Origin: Actinomycetota bacterium
GTDB taxonomy: Bacteria > Actinomycetota > Thermoleophilia > Solirubrobacterales > Solirubrobacteraceae
DNA: 16,845 bases
Assembly (NCBI GenBank): GCA_005788585.1
Contig: SYBY01000474.1
Span: 1-16,845 of the forward strand
Reading direction: 5' to 3'
In this document: positions 15,920 to 16,845 of the stretch, in pieces
How positions within the stretch are numbered: the stretch's first letter is position 1
How the letters are laid out: the number at the start of each line of letters is the position of its first letter
Notes under the pieces: model-generated
What the model was told of the DNA's origin: nothing
What the model saw: the letters and a program-made list of their open reading frames with translations, nothing else
Databases searched by the model: none
Translations under genes and position numbers: made by a program

Positions 15920-15957
15920 ACTGAACGATCTTCAGTTTTCACTGAATCCCGTTCAGA
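15920..15957. promoter_or_regulatory. Two tandem 17-bp palindromic operator-like sites
   Basis: Site 1 is ACTGAA-N5-TTCAGT (15920-15936) and site 2 is ACTGAA-N5-TTCAGA (15941-15957). Both are preceded by C, and their centres (15928 and 15949) are 21 bp apart, two DNA turns, so two dimers could bind on the same face. The pair sits between the divergent sugar dehydrogenase and clpP genes and overlaps a candidate clpP promoter. The symmetry suits a TetR- or GntR-like repressor; the protein is unknown and not coded nearby. The outer and inner arms could also pair as one nested hairpin. Confidence 0.6.
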
Positions 15958-15966
15958 TCGTATGAA
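15938..15966 (+). promoter_or_regulatory. Candidate clpP promoter
   Basis: TTCACT (-35-like, 15938-15943), a 17-base spacer, then TATGAA (-10-like, 15961-15966); each hexamer matches four of six sigma-70 consensus bases. It would give a leader of roughly 40 bases before clpP. The -35 hexamer lies within or between the operator palindromes, so a bound repressor would block it. Confidence 0.35.
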
Positions 15967-16012
15967 GGACGATCGGCGGGCCCCGGCGGGGACGTCCACT
16001 AGGCTGGCGGCC

Positions 16013-16594
16013 ATGCCGCTCATCCCCACCGTCGTCGAGCGCTCCGCCCGCGGCGAGCGCGAGTACGACATCTACTCGCGCCTGCTGAACGAGCGCATCA
16101 TCTTCCTCGGCTCGGCCGTGGACGACCAGGTCGCCAACATCGTCGTGGCGCAGCTCCTGCACCTGGAGTCCTCGGACCCGGACAAGGACATCTCCATGTA
16201 CATCAACTCGCCCGGCGGGTCGATCTACGCGGGGATGGCGATCTACGACACGATGCAGTTCATCAAGCCCGACGTCCAGACCATCGTCTGCGGCATCGCC
16301 ATGTCGATGGGCTCACTACTGCTGACCGGCGGCGCGAAGGGCAAGCGCATGTCGCTGCCGAACTCGCGGATCCTCATCCACCAGCCGTCGGCCGGGTTCG
16401 AGGGTCAGTCCTCGGACATCGAGATCCACATGACCGAGATCCTGAAGACCCGCAAGCGCATCGACGAGCTGTACGCGCTGCACACCGGGCAGTCCGAGGA
16501 GCAGGTCCACGTCGACATGGAGCGCGACCGCTTCTTCCGCCCCGATCAGGCGGTCGAGTACGGCCTGATCGACAAGGTCATCGACTCGCACTGA
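16013..16594 (+). CDS. clpP: ATP-dependent Clp protease proteolytic subunit
   Basis: Cytoplasmic serine protease subunit, 193 residues, that assembles into the 14-mer chamber which degrades proteins fed by ClpX or ClpC ATPases. The catalytic triad is intact: Ser98 in GIAMSMGS, His123 in LIHQPSAG and Asp172 in ERDRFF. The oxyanion-hole strand [20 protein letters not shown] is also complete. ATG 16013 gives the normal short N-terminus [20 protein letters not shown]; the ATG at 15962 lies inside the candidate -10 box and is unlikely. No strong ribosome-binding site is seen. No second clpP or clpX follows on this strand inside the window; the next gene is convergent and overlaps its end by 17 bases. 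Confidence 0.96.
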   Translation: MPLIPTVVERSARGEREYDIYSRLLNERIIFLGSAVDDQVANIVVAQLLHLESSDPDKDISMYINSPGGSIYAGMAIYDTMQFIKPDVQTIVCGIAMSMGSLLLTGGAKGKRMSLPNSRILIHQPSAGFEGQSSDIEIHMTEILKTRKRIDELYALHTGQSEEQVHVDMERDRFFRPDQAVEYGLIDKVIDSH

Positions 16595-16845
16595 GCGCCC
16601 GCAGCGCGGCGCGGATCTCCGCGTCGCGCCGTTCGGCGTCCGGGTCGGTCCAGCGCCACCGCACGCCCTCCTCGATGACGAACCGCGGCTGCCCGTGGTC
16701 CTGGAGCCGCACGACGTCGAGCCGCAGCGCGGCCACGCGGTCGCTGATCGCCATCGGGTCCTCGAGGATCGTCACCTCGCAGTGGGCGGTCAGCGCGATG
16801 TCGCCGCCGGCCATGATCGTCAGCGCCGCGCGCGGGTCCTCACGC
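16578..16845 (-). CDS. Unrecognised protein, 5' end beyond window
   Basis: The reading frame is open from the window edge to a TGA at 16578 and codes for at least 88 residues. An internal ATG at 16814 could start a 78-residue protein, but sequence upstream of it (EDPRAALTI) stays open and protein-like, so the true start is probably outside. I recognise no domain. The visible part has alternating hydrophobic strands ([11 protein letters not shown]) and then a charged stretch with [12 protein letters not shown] and a helical Arg/Ala-rich end. It converges on clpP with a 17-base overlap of coding ends. Confidence 0.5.
   Translation of the reverse strand, partial: REDPRAALTIMAGGDIALTAHCEVTILEDPMAISDRVAALRLDVVRLQDHGQPRFVIEEGVRWRWTDPDAERRDAEIRAALRALSASR

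Noticed and set aside
12611..16594. Single plus-strand open frame of 1327 codons running opposite the sugar dehydrogenase gene into clpP
   Set aside because: It is the mirror of a real GC-rich gene: the minus-strand product has clear domains, while the antisense translation is low-complexity Arg/Val/Asp/Gly. Only its last 194 codons, from 16013, are clpP.
1..16845. tRNA or rRNA genes, CRISPR arrays
   Set aside because: No tRNA-like cloverleaf ends, rRNA-like stretches or spaced repeats were noticed on reading the sequence; a covariance-model scan was not possible.

Overview
The window is very GC-rich bacterial chromosome (two 60-base blocks counted by hand outside the 9.2-11.1 kb island are each 82% GC). 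It has many GTG starts, 4-base start/stop overlaps between neighbouring genes and few clear Shine-Dalgarno sites. Gene content (a region-1.1-containing vegetative sigma factor, MptA/FolE2-type GTP cyclohydrolase, ClpP, a secreted glucose/sorbosone dehydrogenase with PKD and PA14 modules) suits a deep-branching actinobacterium, perhaps Thermoleophilia/Solirubrobacterales. That placement is inference; there is no rRNA or tRNA gene here to test it.

Layout. 1-1071 (-): 5' part of the principal sigma factor gene, cut by the window edge inside region 4.2 and lacking an ATG/GTG/TTG start in its frame. 1350-2354 (+): folE2, followed directly by a striking 161-base imperfect inverted repeat. 2543-2707 (-): a small basic ORF. 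2892-4307 (+): a MASE1-GGDEF diguanylate cyclase, sharing a CTAG tetranucleotide of stop codons with the convergent pgsA. 7235-4304 (-): a probable operon fetA-fetB-eamA-pgsA (iron-export-type ABC transporter, drug/metabolite exporter, phosphatidylglycerophosphate synthase). 7245-9250 (+): two overlapping bacterial PH-domain membrane protein genes (YdbS/YdbT type), divergent from fetA with only 9 bases between the start codons.

9218-11068 is an inserted cassette. It carries an AAA/ABC-type ATPase gene and a DUF4276 (TOPRIM-like) gene that overlap by one base, has lower GC than its surroundings, and is bounded by a perfect 14-bp direct repeat. The left repeat lies at the 3' end of the second PH gene and the right repeat at the 3' end of the DUF4276 gene, both read in the same frame. 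This suggests the cassette split the original PH gene terminus and now uses it as its own C-terminus. The gene pair resembles two-gene anti-phage systems of the ATPase plus TOPRIM-like effector kind.

12629-11065 (-): a YadG/YadH-type ABC-2 exporter, with an unusual Val in the ATPase P-loop. 15895-12668 (-): a 1075-residue secreted PQQ-type sugar dehydrogenase with two PKD and two PA14 modules. Between it and the divergent clpP (16013-16594, +) are two 17-bp palindromes with centres exactly 21 bp apart, overlapping a candidate clpP promoter. 16845-16578 (-): an unrecognised gene running off the window.

No rRNA, tRNA, CRISPR array, transposase or integrase gene was seen.
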